The notes: generated from the letters alone by a model not told the origin. A stretch of DNA of 64,000 nt from Spirochaetia bacterium (GCA_900769985.1 CAAGIS010000115.1:1-64000), one strand, 5' to 3'; counted from the stretch's first letter, positions 52,951-61,653 are shown. Made by a program: numbers and translations.

Positions 52951-52966
52951 TGTTTTACGTGAAACA
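52951..52966. other. parS-like centromere site 2
   Basis: TGTTTTACGTGAAACA has one mismatch to the parS consensus. Confidence 0.82.
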
Positions 52967-53113
52967 TTTTTAATAATTAAGATGTGAGCAGGTAAAACAA
53001 AAGTTTAATAAAATTGATATATCTGCAATAAGAAAGTTTTTAATCAATTAAAATAGCGAAAAGTTATTTAAAAATTATAAAGGTTTTTACATAACTTTTA
53101 GAATAGTAATAAT

Positions 53114-53129
53114 TGTTTCACGTTAAACA
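53114..53129. other. parS-like centromere site 3
   Basis: TGTTTCACGTTAAACA is identical to site 1 and has one mismatch to the parS consensus. Confidence 0.82.
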
Positions 53130-53159
53130 TTTTCAACTTAACTATTTTGTTCATCAAAA

Positions 53160-53175
53160 TGTTTCACATGAAACA
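53160..53175. other. parS-like centromere site 4
   Basis: TGTTTCACATGAAACA has one mismatch to the parS consensus, in the central CG. It lies 31 bases after site 3. Confidence 0.8.
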
Positions 53176-53244
53176 ATAATCTAAATTACTAATATTAGGT
53201 AAAATATTCTAAATACAAAAATTAGTAAAAACAAAGATTGTATT

Positions 53245-53296
53245 TAAACTAACAAACGGTCGTGAATGAAATTATATATAACCGTTCATTAGTTTA
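53245..53296. repeat. Long inverted repeat (16-base arms, two mismatches)
   Basis: TAAACTAACAAACGGT (53245-53260) and ACCGTTCATTAGTTTA (53281-53296) pair with two mismatches around a 20-base AT-rich loop. Confidence 0.65.
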
Positions 53297-53313
53297 TATC
53301 AAACAAGATTGTC

Positions 53314-53363
53314 TAAGGAAACACTGAATAAATCCTATCTGAGAATTTTTCAGTGTTAATTTT
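53314..53363. repeat. Palindromic repeat, copy 2 (right border of the non-coding island)
   Basis: ACACTGAATAAATCCTA and TTTTTCAGTGTTAA are shared with copy 1, in the same orientation, about 1 kb away. Between the shared parts the two copies differ at several positions. The unit is hairpin-forming, like a small dispersed element. Confidence 0.7.
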
Positions 53364-53427
53364 AGAAATAATATTTTTAGAGTTTTTAGTTTAAAGAAAT
53401 TGTTTTAGGTATTCGATATATAAAAAT

Positions 53428-53985
53428 ATGAGCATTCATAAATTTGAAACTGACAGAATTATTTTGAGACCTCTTGCAAAAACAGATATTGAATCGGTGT
53501 ACGAATATAATTCAGATTATGAAGTTATAAAATATATGCATGAACTTTCTGTAAAGCCAGACGAAATCGTTCCATATAAAAAAACAGAATTATTTTTAGA
53601 AACTGTTGAAAAGGAATGGAAAAAAGAAAATCCCTCTTTTTATGAATTTGCAGTTGAAATAAAATCCAGTCCTCAAAAAATGATAGGTAATGTTTGTGTG
53701 TATTTGAATGAAGATAAAACAGAAGGTGAACTTGGCTGGTCGTTTAACAGAAATTTTCATGGCAAAGGATATGCAACAGAAGCTGCTATGATTGTTAAAA
53801 AATTTGCTTTTGAAATATTAAAAGTAAAACGTCTTATAGCCCGATGTGACGAAAGAAATATTCCCTCAGAGAGAGTTATGCAAAAAATCGGGTTAAAACT
53901 TCTTTGGGAACATGGTTATAGAAAATATCCGAATACATGCGAAGAAGCAACAGAAAAAATGTACTATGAAGATAACAAAGACTGA
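53428..53985 (+). CDS. GNAT-family N-acetyltransferase, RimJ/RimL-like
   Basis: An acetyl-CoA-dependent acetyltransferase of 185 residues. It has the RimJ/RimL-type opening (FETDRIILRPLAKTDIESVYEY), the beta-strand segment GELGWSFNRNFHGKGYATEA (residues about 97-116, with the acetyl-CoA-binding Q/RxxGxG/A loop as HGKGYA) and a late ARCDERNIPSERVMQKIGL stretch. Substrate may be a ribosomal protein, another N-terminus or a small molecule. No clear ribosome site precedes the ATG. It lies directly right of the parS island. Confidence 0.85.
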   Translation: MSIHKFETDRIILRPLAKTDIESVYEYNSDYEVIKYMHELSVKPDEIVPYKKTELFLETVEKEWKKENPSFYEFAVEIKSSPQKMIGNVCVYLNEDKTEGELGWSFNRNFHGKGYATEAAMIVKKFAFEILKVKRLIARCDERNIPSERVMQKIGLKLLWEHGYRKYPNTCEEATEKMYYEDNKD

Positions 53986-54069
53986 GTTGTTTTAATGTTT
54001 GTAAAGAATTTGGAATTTACAGGCGCTATTTTCTTGATATAAAAAAATGAATATCTTATAATATAATCT

Positions 54070-54882
54070 ATGGGTGGAAAGAATAAACAAAAAACCGGCT
54101 TGCTTTTATCTTGCTGGATTTTGCTTGCATTGCTTTTGATAATTTTTTTCTTTGTAAAAAAAGACGCTATTTTTTCAAATCTTAAGCAGACAAATTTTTT
54201 TGAACGTGTTGGTGGCAAAACTCCTGAGTTTATAGAAAAATATGAAACTCAGAAGCCAAAAGAATCAAACGGCTTGCTTGATGTTGAAGTTATGCCGGGA
54301 CCAGAAGAAATTGCTTCAGTAACAGAAGTCAGTAACGTTGAACAGGAATCTGGTTTGCAGGAAATTCAAGTTGAAAAGCAAATTTCTTCAGTGGAAGAAA
54401 ATCAGCGCACAGAAACAAAGCCGGAAGTGAAAAAAGAAAAGACAGACAAGCCGGTTCAAAAAACGAAAGTAAATCTTTGTTTTGTTTATGTTGATTCAGA
54501 CGGAACTGTCGTGCGGAAAATTATTCCTCGTGAAATTGAAAAAACAAATGCACCGTTAACAAATACAATAAAGGCATTGCTTCAAGGTCCGTTAAATAAT
54601 GAGAAAAACTGTATGAGTCTGATTCCATCGGGAACAAAGCTTTTAAGTGCTTCTGTAAAAGATGGAATTGCAACTTTAAATTTCAGTCAGGATTTTGAAT
54701 TTGGCGGAATAAATGCAGACAGTTATCGTGCCCAGTTGATGCAGATTGTATATACGGCAACAGAGTTTTCAACAGTTGAGAGCGTTCAGTTTTTGATAGA
54801 AGGTCAGCGTAAAGAATATATGGGCAGTGAAGAACTTCAGATTTGGATTGGTTCTCCGTATACAAGAAATAATTTTAAATAG
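54070..54882 (+). CDS. Membrane-anchored GerMN-domain protein
   Basis: A 270-residue protein: a short basic N-terminus, one membrane helix (about residues 11-29), a Glu/Lys-rich linker (about 50-130), then a GerMN domain (about 135-265). The domain marks are CFVYVDSDGTVVRKIIPRE, NTIKALLQGP, SLIPSGTKLLSASVKDGIATLNFS (cited in part) and the YTATEFSTVESVQFLIEGQ ending. The domain was named for spore germination but also occurs in non-sporulating bacteria, where its ligand is unknown. No ribosome site is clear. Confidence 0.83.
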   Translation: MGGKNKQKTGLLLSCWILLALLLIIFFFVKKDAIFSNLKQTNFFERVGGKTPEFIEKYETQKPKESNGLLDVEVMPGPEEIASVTEVSNVEQESGLQEIQVEKQISSVEENQRTETKPEVKKEKTDKPVQKTKVNLCFVYVDSDGTVVRKIIPREIEKTNAPLTNTIKALLQGPLNNEKNCMSLIPSGTKLLSASVKDGIATLNFSQDFEFGGINADSYRAQLMQIVYTATEFSTVESVQFLIEGQRKEYMGSEELQIWIGSPYTRNNFK

Positions 54883-54889
54883 GAAAAAA

Positions 54890-55019
54890 ATGAGTTTGAC
54901 AGTAAATCTATATTATTCTGGATATTCATCATAAATCTCCGATGATGAAGACTATAGCAGAATTTCGGGAAAAATATAAACTTCACCTTAAAGTAGAAAG
55001 ATATACAGAGGCAGAATAA
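54890..55019 (+). pseudogene. Internally deleted antibiotic-biosynthesis-monooxygenase-like gene
   Basis: Two pieces of one gene remain. An ATG at 54890 opens a 14-codon piece (MSLTVNLYYSG) that ends at a TAA at 54932. In the next frame, from 54927, a 30-codon piece reads HHKSPMMKTIAEFREKYKLH and on to VERYTEAE, then a stop at 55017. These look like the first and last parts of a small ABM-type monooxygenase (about 95-100 residues), with the middle lost. A functional product is not expected. Confidence 0.65.
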
Positions 55020-55096
55020 AAAATTCTTAATAGCTGGGAAATATTGAAAATTAATACTTTACTAGTTTTTCAATTTCTCGTAGAATTAACGGCATT

Positions 55097-57493
55097 ATGG
55101 AATTTACACAAGAAAAAATTGACTCGTTGATTGTAAACGAAGTCGATATTATGAAAAAAATTGCTGATGAATTGAATATAAAAGTTCAGCAAGTCAGCGC
55201 GGTTATTTCTCTGGTTGAAGAAGGATGTACAATCCCATTCATTTCACGCTATCGTAAAGAAAAACACGGTTCGCTCGATGAACTTCAAGTTCGTAACTGC
55301 GACCATCTGTTTAAATCATATAAAAATATAGAAGAACGCCGCATAGAAATTGTCAAAGGAATTTTTAATCAAGGAAAGCTTACGGAAAGTCTGTACAACG
55401 CAGCGATGAGTGCTTCGACTTTAACTGAACTTGAAGATTTGTGGGCTCCGTTCAAGAAAAAGAAAAAGACTCGTGGAATGGTTGCAATCGAGAAAGGTCT
55501 TGACCCTCTGGCAGATGCAATGCTTGAATTAAACGATAAAGATTTTGAAGCAAAAGCTGCAGAATTTATAAAAACAGACAACGAAGATTCTGCGCTTAAT
55601 GTAGCTACTGTTGACGAAGCAATTACAGGTGCAAAAGACATTGTTGCAGAACGTGTTTCTCAGGATACAAAGAACCGTGCTGCAATTCTTGATTTCTATG
55701 TAAAAGAAGGAAACATCGTAACAAAGGGAATTGTTCCTGAAGGACAGGACGAAGAAACTGCACAAAAAACTTCTACTTATCAAATGTATTGGGATTATAC
55801 AGAGCCGTTGAATCAGGTAAAACCTCATCGTATTCTTGCTATAAACCGTGCTGAGCGTGAAGGAGCGCTTGAAGTTACGATTGATGTAGACGTTGAAGGT
55901 GCAATTGATTTGCTAAAGAAGAGAGCCGTAATCAACAATAAATATCATGCAGAAGCAATAGAAGACGGTGTTATCCGCCTGCTTTCTCCAGCAGTAATTC
56001 GTGAAATCCGCTCTAACGAAACTGATGAAGCTGATGCACATGGAATAGGAATTTTCAGTGAAAATTTGAAAAATCTTCTTATGACCCAGCCGATAAAAGG
56101 AAGCCGTGTATTAGGAATTGACCCGGGAATCCGTACGGGAACAAAATGTGCTGCTCTTGATGAAACAGGAAAATACCTCGGATATTTTTTAATTAAACAG
56201 GTAACAGATCCGGAGGGAAGTTATAAAGCAATAAATGATGCAATCGATAAATATGACATTCAGGTTGTAGCAGTTGGAAACGGAACTGGCAGTCAGGAAG
56301 TTCAGGCTATCGTAAGCAAAGTAATAAGCGAAAATTACAGTGATGTAATGTATACTGTTGTAGATGAGTCAGGTGCTTCTGTATATTCTGCAAGTGATGT
56401 TGCGCGTGAAGAATTCCCTGATTTGGATTTGACAATTCGTGGCGCAATTTCTATGGGACGACGTTTGCAAGATCCGCTGGCAGAACTTGTAAAAATTGAT
56501 CCAAAGGCAATCGGTGTCGGACTTTACCAGCACGATGTCAATCAGAAACGGCTGTCAGATACTTTGGACGAAGTTGTCGGTTCTGTAGTAAATCAGGTCG
56601 GTGTAAATCTAAATACTGCAAGTTATATGCTTTTAAAATATGTGTCGGGAATTAACTCTTCGACTGCAAAAAAAATTGTTGCATATCGCGATGCAAACGG
56701 AAAAATTACGAGCCGCGAAGAATTAAAAAAAGTTCCGGGACTTGGACCAAAAGCTTTTGAACAGTGTGCAGGATTTTTGAAAATTGCAGAAAGTTCTGAT
56801 CCACTTGATAATACCTGGGTTCATCCTGAAAATTATGAAGCAGCACGCGAGGTTCTTCCGTTAATTCAAAAAGGCGAAAAGGTGCCTTCAGATTTAATTA
56901 AGCAGATTGCAGAAAAATATAATCTGGGTGAAACGACTGTAAATGATATTGTTGAAGAATTGCAGAAACCAAATCGCGATCCTCGTGACGGTTATCCGGC
57001 TCCAATCATGCAGAAAGGTGTAGTCCAGTTTGAAGACCTTAAAGAAGGAATGAAGGTAACTGGAAAAATAAAAAATGTTGTAGATTTTGGTGCATTCGTT
57101 GATATCGGTTTGCATGAAACAGGTTTGATTCATGTAAGTGAGTTGAGTGATGATTTTGTAAAAGATCCGATGGAAGTCGTTAAAGTTGGTGATGTCCGTG
57201 AATTTACGATTATCGCTCTTGATAAAGACAGACGGCGTATAAGCCTTTCTTTAAAAAGCGATGCAGCAAATAGAATTGAACATAACGGAATGGGCGCAAA
57301 ACCTGCTTCAATTGGTGCTAAAAAAATTGTCGTTGTAAAAAAATCTGCCGGAAATTCTACAAACGATAAAAAGTCAAAAGATGCAAATTATCAGAACCGC
57401 GACAGAAATAATGACAGAAGAAGCCAGCGCCAGTATGAAGGCAGTGACGACGGAATGAGTTATAATCCGTTTGCGGCTTTGTTGAAAAAGTAA
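55097..57493 (+). CDS. tex: Tex-family transcription accessory protein
   Basis: An RNA/nucleic-acid-binding protein of 798 residues. Domains in order: N-terminal helical Tex domain (about 1-200), YqgF-like RNase H fold (about 335-460, VLGIDPGIRTGTKCAALDE), helix-hairpin-helix (about 500-565, VPGLGPKAFEQCAGFL), and S1 RNA-binding domain (about 645-720, GKIKNVVDFGAFVDIGLHE). The tail after the S1 domain is basic and Asn/Asp/Arg rich. Its role in transcription or ribosome-associated RNA handling is known only loosely. Confidence 0.95.
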   Translation: MEFTQEKIDSLIVNEVDIMKKIADELNIKVQQVSAVISLVEEGCTIPFISRYRKEKHGSLDELQVRNCDHLFKSYKNIEERRIEIVKGIFNQGKLTESLYNAAMSASTLTELEDLWAPFKKKKKTRGMVAIEKGLDPLADAMLELNDKDFEAKAAEFIKTDNEDSALNVATVDEAITGAKDIVAERVSQDTKNRAAILDFYVKEGNIVTKGIVPEGQDEETAQKTSTYQMYWDYTEPLNQVKPHRILAINRAEREGALEVTIDVDVEGAIDLLKKRAVINNKYHAEAIEDGVIRLLSPAVIREIRSNETDEADAHGIGIFSENLKNLLMTQPIKGSRVLGIDPGIRTGTKCAALDETGKYLGYFLIKQVTDPEGSYKAINDAIDKYDIQVVAVGNGTGSQEVQAIVSKVISENYSDVMYTVVDESGASVYSASDVAREEFPDLDLTIRGAISMGRRLQDPLAELVKIDPKAIGVGLYQHDVNQKRLSDTLDEVVGSVVNQVGVNLNTASYMLLKYVSGINSSTAKKIVAYRDANGKITSREELKKVPGLGPKAFEQCAGFLKIAESSDPLDNTWVHPENYEAAREVLPLIQKGEKVPSDLIKQIAEKYNLGETTVNDIVEELQKPNRDPRDGYPAPIMQKGVVQFEDLKEGMKVTGKIKNVVDFGAFVDIGLHETGLIHVSELSDDFVKDPMEVVKVGDVREFTIIALDKDRRRISLSLKSDAANRIEHNGMGAKPASIGAKKIVVVKKSAGNSTNDKKSKDANYQNRDRNNDRRSQRQYEGSDDGMSYNPFAALLKK

Positions 57494-57531
57494 TTTTCAA
57501 ATAATTGATTTTATTATGAGGGGATATAAAA

Positions 57532-58773
57532 ATGTCGCCACAAGTGCCTAATACAGAGATTATTCTGCAAATACTATTGTCTGTCGGTATTATAGTTATT
57601 GTTGCCAAATATTTTGGTGTACTTGCAAAAAAAATTGGAATTCCGCAGGTTGCAGGAATGATTGTTGCAGGTCTTTTGCTTCGTTTTATTCCGTGGTTCC
57701 GTAATTTTGGCGGAACAGATGCAAACATAATTTATAATGAAGCGAACCAGTTTATTTCGTACATGGCAGAAATAGGCGTAATTCTCATTATGTTTTCTGC
57801 CGGATTAAGTACGAATATAAAGTCTCTCGTAAAATCAGGAGTAAAAGCCACTTTAATTGCCTGTTGTGGAGTTATAGTTCCGCTTATATTTGGTACGATA
57901 ATGGCCTTTTGTTTTTGGGGATTTGACGGTTGGGGAACTCTGAACTTTTTCAAATGTGTCTTTATCGGAACTATTCTGACGGCAACTTCCGTGAGTATTT
58001 CTGTAGCGGTCTTAAAAGAATTTGGTAAGATAAAAAGTGATGTCGGTCAGACAATTATAAGTGCGGCGATTATTGATGATGTAATCGGAATTATTGTCCT
58101 TACGATTGTACTTGGAGTAAGTTCCGGTAAGGGCGGATATTTCGGGATTATTTTAAAAACACTGGCGTTTTTTGTCTGTGCCATTATTGCAGGATATTTT
58201 ATTCATCGGTTTTTTAAATGGTATGATAACCGCCATCCTCATTCACGGAGAATTCCGATTTATGCGCTGGGGTGTGCATTGATTTTTGCTTTCTGTGCCG
58301 AGAAATTTTTTGGAATTGCAGATATTACAGGAGCTTACATTGCAGGAATTGTATTATGCAGTTTGAGTGATGCTTCATATATGGAATCAAAAATTGATAT
58401 AAATTCGTATATGTTTTTTAGTCCGATTTTTTTTGCAAGTATTGGATTAAAAACGAATTTGTCTGGTTTTGATTTGAGCCTTTTATGGTTTGCGATTGCA
58501 TTTGTTTTTACAGGCTGTATTTCAAAAATTGTCGGCTGCAGCGGAATTTCAAAGATTCTCGGGTTTTCCTGGAAAGAGTCGTACCAGATTGGACTTGGGA
58601 TGATGGTTCGCGGAGAGGTTGCACTGATTGTAGCTACAAAAGGGCTTTCTGTCGGTTTGATTGAATCAAAATATTTTACTTCTGTAATTCTTTTGATAAT
58701 TGTTTCTTCAATGCTTGTTCCGATTCTTTTAAAGAAAGCGTTTATTGAAAAAGATTCAGCCTCAGTACTTTAG
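57532..58773 (+). CDS. Cation/proton antiporter, CPA2 (NapA/KefB-like) family
   Basis: A membrane antiporter of 413 residues with about 12 helices. The ion-binding double aspartate is in AAIIDDVIGIIVLT near residue 184. GIPQVAGMIVAGLLL near residue 41 and the late GLGMMVRGEVALIVATKG are further CPA2 marks. There is no C-terminal TrkA-N domain, so it is a short form, closer to NapA-type sodium/proton antiporters than to KefB. AGGGG precedes the ATG well. Its last 32 bases overlap the convergent argA. Confidence 0.92.
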   Translation: MSPQVPNTEIILQILLSVGIIVIVAKYFGVLAKKIGIPQVAGMIVAGLLLRFIPWFRNFGGTDANIIYNEANQFISYMAEIGVILIMFSAGLSTNIKSLVKSGVKATLIACCGVIVPLIFGTIMAFCFWGFDGWGTLNFFKCVFIGTILTATSVSISVAVLKEFGKIKSDVGQTIISAAIIDDVIGIIVLTIVLGVSSGKGGYFGIILKTLAFFVCAIIAGYFIHRFFKWYDNRHPHSRRIPIYALGCALIFAFCAEKFFGIADITGAYIAGIVLCSLSDASYMESKIDINSYMFFSPIFFASIGLKTNLSGFDLSLLWFAIAFVFTGCISKIVGCSGISKILGFSWKESYQIGLGMMVRGEVALIVATKGLSVGLIESKYFTSVILLIIVSSMLVPILLKKAFIEKDSASVL

Positions 58774-60112
58774 AGTTGCGTTTTGGAGTCCAAAGCTTTT
58801 TTCGTTCTGGAGGAAGTGATTCTATAGAATCTTCTTTGAATCCAAGTTTTTCAAACCAGTCTGCAGTTTGTGTCGTGAGAACGAATACAGATTGCAGACT
58901 TTTTTCTTTTGCCTTTTTCAATAGAAAATTGATTAATTTTACGCCGATTCCCAGTTTACTGTAAGACTCGTCAACAGCAACAGCAGCAATTTCTGCTTCT
59001 GAATTATTATAGATATGCAGTGCAGCACAGGCATGAATTCCGCCGTCGACTTGATAGACTACGTAATCGTCAAGTTTTTCTGCAAGTTGTGCTTTTGTGC
59101 GTGGCAGAAGAATTTCGCGTTTGACAAAAGGATCCATCAATGACAGGACGCTGGAAATGTCATTCAATGTCATTGATTTGAAACCTGAATATTCATCGTT
59201 GTAAATCATAGTACCAGAACCGATACTTGAAAAAATTTCGCAAGGCAAAATACCGTCTATAAATCCGTCAAGAATATGAACGCGCGAAACGCCGTTTTTG
59301 CAGGCATCCTGTGCAAGTTCAAATAAGCTGATAAGTTTTTCTTCGTTTGAGATTTCTTTTGTCCCGGAATTTGCATTTGTAAGATGTTTGTTTAATGCAA
59401 TGAAATCAGACAGTTCGTTCAGGTTCATTGCGGGAATATTGTTTTCCTGCGTTAAGTTCAATTCATCAGGGATAGAAAATATTTGAGGGTCAATCTGTGT
59501 TTTCGGGAGAATATAAAAAAGTTTGTCTGCATTCAGATTTTTTGCGATTTCTGTTGCGAGCGTGAGTGAAGAAAGATTGTATGGCTTTCCTGTTGCGCTC
59601 CAGCCGATGCACGGCAAAATCGGAATGAATCCGTCGTCAAGAATTTCTTTTATGGAATCTGTCGAAATGCTTTCGATTTCACCAGTAGTTCCGTAATCAA
59701 TTCCGTTAATGACACCTTTGCCGTGTGCTTTTACCCAGTTTCCGATTACGGCAGAAATTTTTTCGCCGGCAAAAGATGTCATAATTATATTTGAAACATC
59801 AAAGGCTGCCATTTTTATTAAAGGCATTGCATCTGCAGGCGTAATGCGTTCTCCGTTCTGGATTTTCCAGGAAATATTTGATTGTGAAAGGATTTCGTTA
59901 ATGCGTTTGCGGCAACCAGGAATGATTACGACATTTATTCCGCTTTCGTAAATCAAGCTTATGTCACGGATATGAGAAGGGAGCATTGAAGAATTTATGA
60001 TTTCGTCATCAATGTAGATGACAGTAACTGCATTTTTAAAGACTTTTATATAGCGGATTACGTCGCGGATTTCTCTTGCTTTTTGCGTTATTTCTTGTGA
60101 TTCTTTCTGCAT
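58742..60112 (-). CDS. argA: Amino-acid N-acetyltransferase (N-acetylglutamate synthase)
   Basis: First step of arginine synthesis: transfer of acetyl to glutamate. The N-terminal two thirds are an amino-acid-kinase-like domain (about residues 15-280, SGINVVIIPGCRKRINEIL, GFIPILPCIGWSATGKPYNLSS in part) and the C-terminal third is a GNAT domain (about 310-450, AAVAVDESYSKLGIGVKLINFL). This two-domain plan fits ArgA of 440-460 residues; length is 456. It starts three bases after queH and overlaps the antiporter gene by 32 bases. No other arginine gene is nearby. Confidence 0.9.
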   Translation of the reverse strand: MQKESQEITQKAREIRDVIRYIKVFKNAVTVIYIDDEIINSSMLPSHIRDISLIYESGINVVIIPGCRKRINEILSQSNISWKIQNGERITPADAMPLIKMAAFDVSNIIMTSFAGEKISAVIGNWVKAHGKGVINGIDYGTTGEIESISTDSIKEILDDGFIPILPCIGWSATGKPYNLSSLTLATEIAKNLNADKLFYILPKTQIDPQIFSIPDELNLTQENNIPAMNLNELSDFIALNKHLTNANSGTKEISNEEKLISLFELAQDACKNGVSRVHILDGFIDGILPCEIFSSIGSGTMIYNDEYSGFKSMTLNDISSVLSLMDPFVKREILLPRTKAQLAEKLDDYVVYQVDGGIHACAALHIYNNSEAEIAAVAVDESYSKLGIGVKLINFLLKKAKEKSLQSVFVLTTQTADWFEKLGFKEDSIESLPPERKKLWTPKRNSKVLRLNLFQ

Positions 60113-60115
60113 ATT

Positions 60116-60802
60116 TTAATTATCGTCTTGTTTGCTGGTTTTGTTCATATTTTGCTTTGAAAAAATGCAGCCGCAATAGTCCTGCCTGTAAAGACCAAAT
60201 TCTTTGCTAAGTTCCAGACTGCGTTTAAAGCCGCCTTTCTTTTTAAAATCACTTGTCAGGAATTTTGTATTTGTTTGAAAGTTTTTGGTATTTTCAAGTT
60301 CAAGTGATTTTCCGATTGTGTTTATTTTTTGTGCATCTTTAAACGGGCTTATGGAAAGCGTTGTCGTAAACCAGTCAAAGTTGTTTTGACAGGCAAACTG
60401 ATATGCTTTTTTCATTCTGAAAAAATAACATCTCTGGCATCGTTCTCCTTTTTCTGCTTCTGTTTTTAATTCTGGTTCATTTTGGACATTTGTGGCATCA
60501 AAAAAATCTTGTGTATTATAAGGTTCTTCAATCAGCTGAATTTTTTCTGATGAAAATAAAAGTAAAAAATTTTTTAATTCTGTCAGGCGGCGGTTGTATT
60601 CTGCTTCCGGGTGAATGTTCGGATTATAATAGAAAACTGTTATTTTAAAAAAGTTCAGCAGATATTCAAGTACGTAAGAGGAACAGGGCGCACAGCATGC
60701 ATGCAAAAGCAAAGACGGCTTTTTGCCTTTTTGAAATGTCTTTGCTTTTGTTATAGAAGAAAGAATTGCGTCGAGTTCTTTTTGATAGTTTTGCTTATCC
60801 AT
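60116..60802 (-). CDS. queH: Epoxyqueuosine reductase QueH
   Basis: Last step of queuosine synthesis on tRNA: reduction of epoxyqueuosine, by the QueH type (former DUF208). The protein has the Cys pairs ACCAPCS near residue 34 and GERCQRCYFFRMK near residue 125, the YNPNIHPEAEYNRR stretch near residue 78, TLSISPFKDAQKIN and the terminal YCGCIFS, all typical. It replaces the QueG form found elsewhere. Length 228. It lies 27 bases downstream of the queuosine-precursor transporter in the same transcript. Confidence 0.95.
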   Translation of the reverse strand: MDKQNYQKELDAILSSITKAKTFQKGKKPSLLLHACCAPCSSYVLEYLLNFFKITVFYYNPNIHPEAEYNRRLTELKNFLLLFSSEKIQLIEEPYNTQDFFDATNVQNEPELKTEAEKGERCQRCYFFRMKKAYQFACQNNFDWFTTTLSISPFKDAQKINTIGKSLELENTKNFQTNTKFLTSDFKKKGGFKRSLELSKEFGLYRQDYCGCIFSKQNMNKTSKQDDN

Positions 60803-60829
60803 TTCGATGTATTATAAAGCAGATTTGTT

Positions 60830-61540
60830 TTATTGTCGATTAGAATCCTTTATATGTTTTAGAGCAATTTTTCTTGCCAGATAGATGAAAGGTGTATCCA
60901 AAAGGCTTGTAATTACATAAATTATATAGCATGCGACTGTAATTGAAATAAGTTCTTTTAGTGGGAAAATTCCAAGGAAAGCAATAAAGTTGAACAAAAC
61001 TATGTTTATAAGCTGCGAAATCAAAGTCGAAAAATTGTTTCTGAACCAGAGCATTTTTGCATGGCTTCCTGTTTTCTTTTCTGTAAGATTCCACCATTTA
61101 TGATAAAGCCAGACATCAAGTACTTCAGAAATTGCATATCCTGCAAGACTTGCGCACAAAATACGCGGTGTATTTGCAAAGAGCGCTTTTACAGAAGGCA
61201 TTGCCCAGTCGCTTTCTGCAGGAATGTAATGGACCCACATTGATGAAAGAACGATAAAGAGAACTGTTGTAAAAATTCCGACAATAACGCCTTTGTCTGC
61301 ATCTTTTTTTCCGTAGATTTCGCTCAAAATATCTGTTGCAAGAAAGCTTGAAGCAAACAAAGTATTGCCGAGCGTCTGGTCCATTCCAAAAGCATTGACA
61401 AGAATTGTTACTTCGATATTTGCGAAAACGGCTGCAATTCCAATCCAGGCAAAAAGTCCGCTTTTACCAAACAGACGGAAAAACAGGACTGTGCCGCCAA
61501 AAGAAATTACTAATGACATAATCAGTAATAATTCGTTCAT
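60830..61540 (-). CDS. Queuosine precursor transporter (YhhQ/COG1738 family)
   Basis: A 236-residue integral membrane protein of the VUT/YhhQ family that imports queuosine precursors such as preQ0 or preQ1. Family marks are FASSFLATDILSEIYGKKDADKGV near residue 64 (cited in part), the AGYAISEVLDVWLYHKW segment near residue 134 and FRNNFSTLISQLIN near residue 172; six to seven membrane segments are visible. GAGG precedes the ATG. A probable preQ1 riboswitch lies about 75 to 115 bases upstream, which supports the substrate assignment. Confidence 0.9.
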   Translation of the reverse strand: MNELLLIMSLVISFGGTVLFFRLFGKSGLFAWIGIAAVFANIEVTILVNAFGMDQTLGNTLFASSFLATDILSEIYGKKDADKGVIVGIFTTVLFIVLSSMWVHYIPAESDWAMPSVKALFANTPRILCASLAGYAISEVLDVWLYHKWWNLTEKKTGSHAKMLWFRNNFSTLISQLINIVLFNFIAFLGIFPLKELISITVACYIIYVITSLLDTPFIYLARKIALKHIKDSNRQ

Positions 61541-61613
61541 TTTTAACCTCTTAATCTTGATGACAGGAGAGTCTTAGCGATAAAAAAACAAGGGGAAATT
61601 TTAATTAACGTTG

Positions 61614-61653
61614 ACCTGGTTTTGTTTAACGACAGGAAGGACTTCGAACTGTC
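61614..61653 (-). promoter_or_regulatory. Probable preQ1-I riboswitch aptamer
   Basis: On the minus strand a GACAG/CTGTC stem (61653-61649 with the arm near 61633) closes a 13-base loop starting TTCGAAG and containing CCTTC. The A-rich strand GTTAAACAAAACC follows, then AGG, which can pair with the loop. This matches the compact preQ1-I pseudoknot. It precedes the queuosine-precursor transporter and queH. Downstream, AAACAA can pair with TTGTTT ahead of a T-run, so the expression platform may be a terminator. Confidence 0.6.

Noticed and set aside
52292..53427. CRISPR array or phage attachment region in the gene-free island
   Set aside because: The repeated 16-mers are palindromic, unevenly spaced and match parS; there are no regular spacers, cas genes or integrase.
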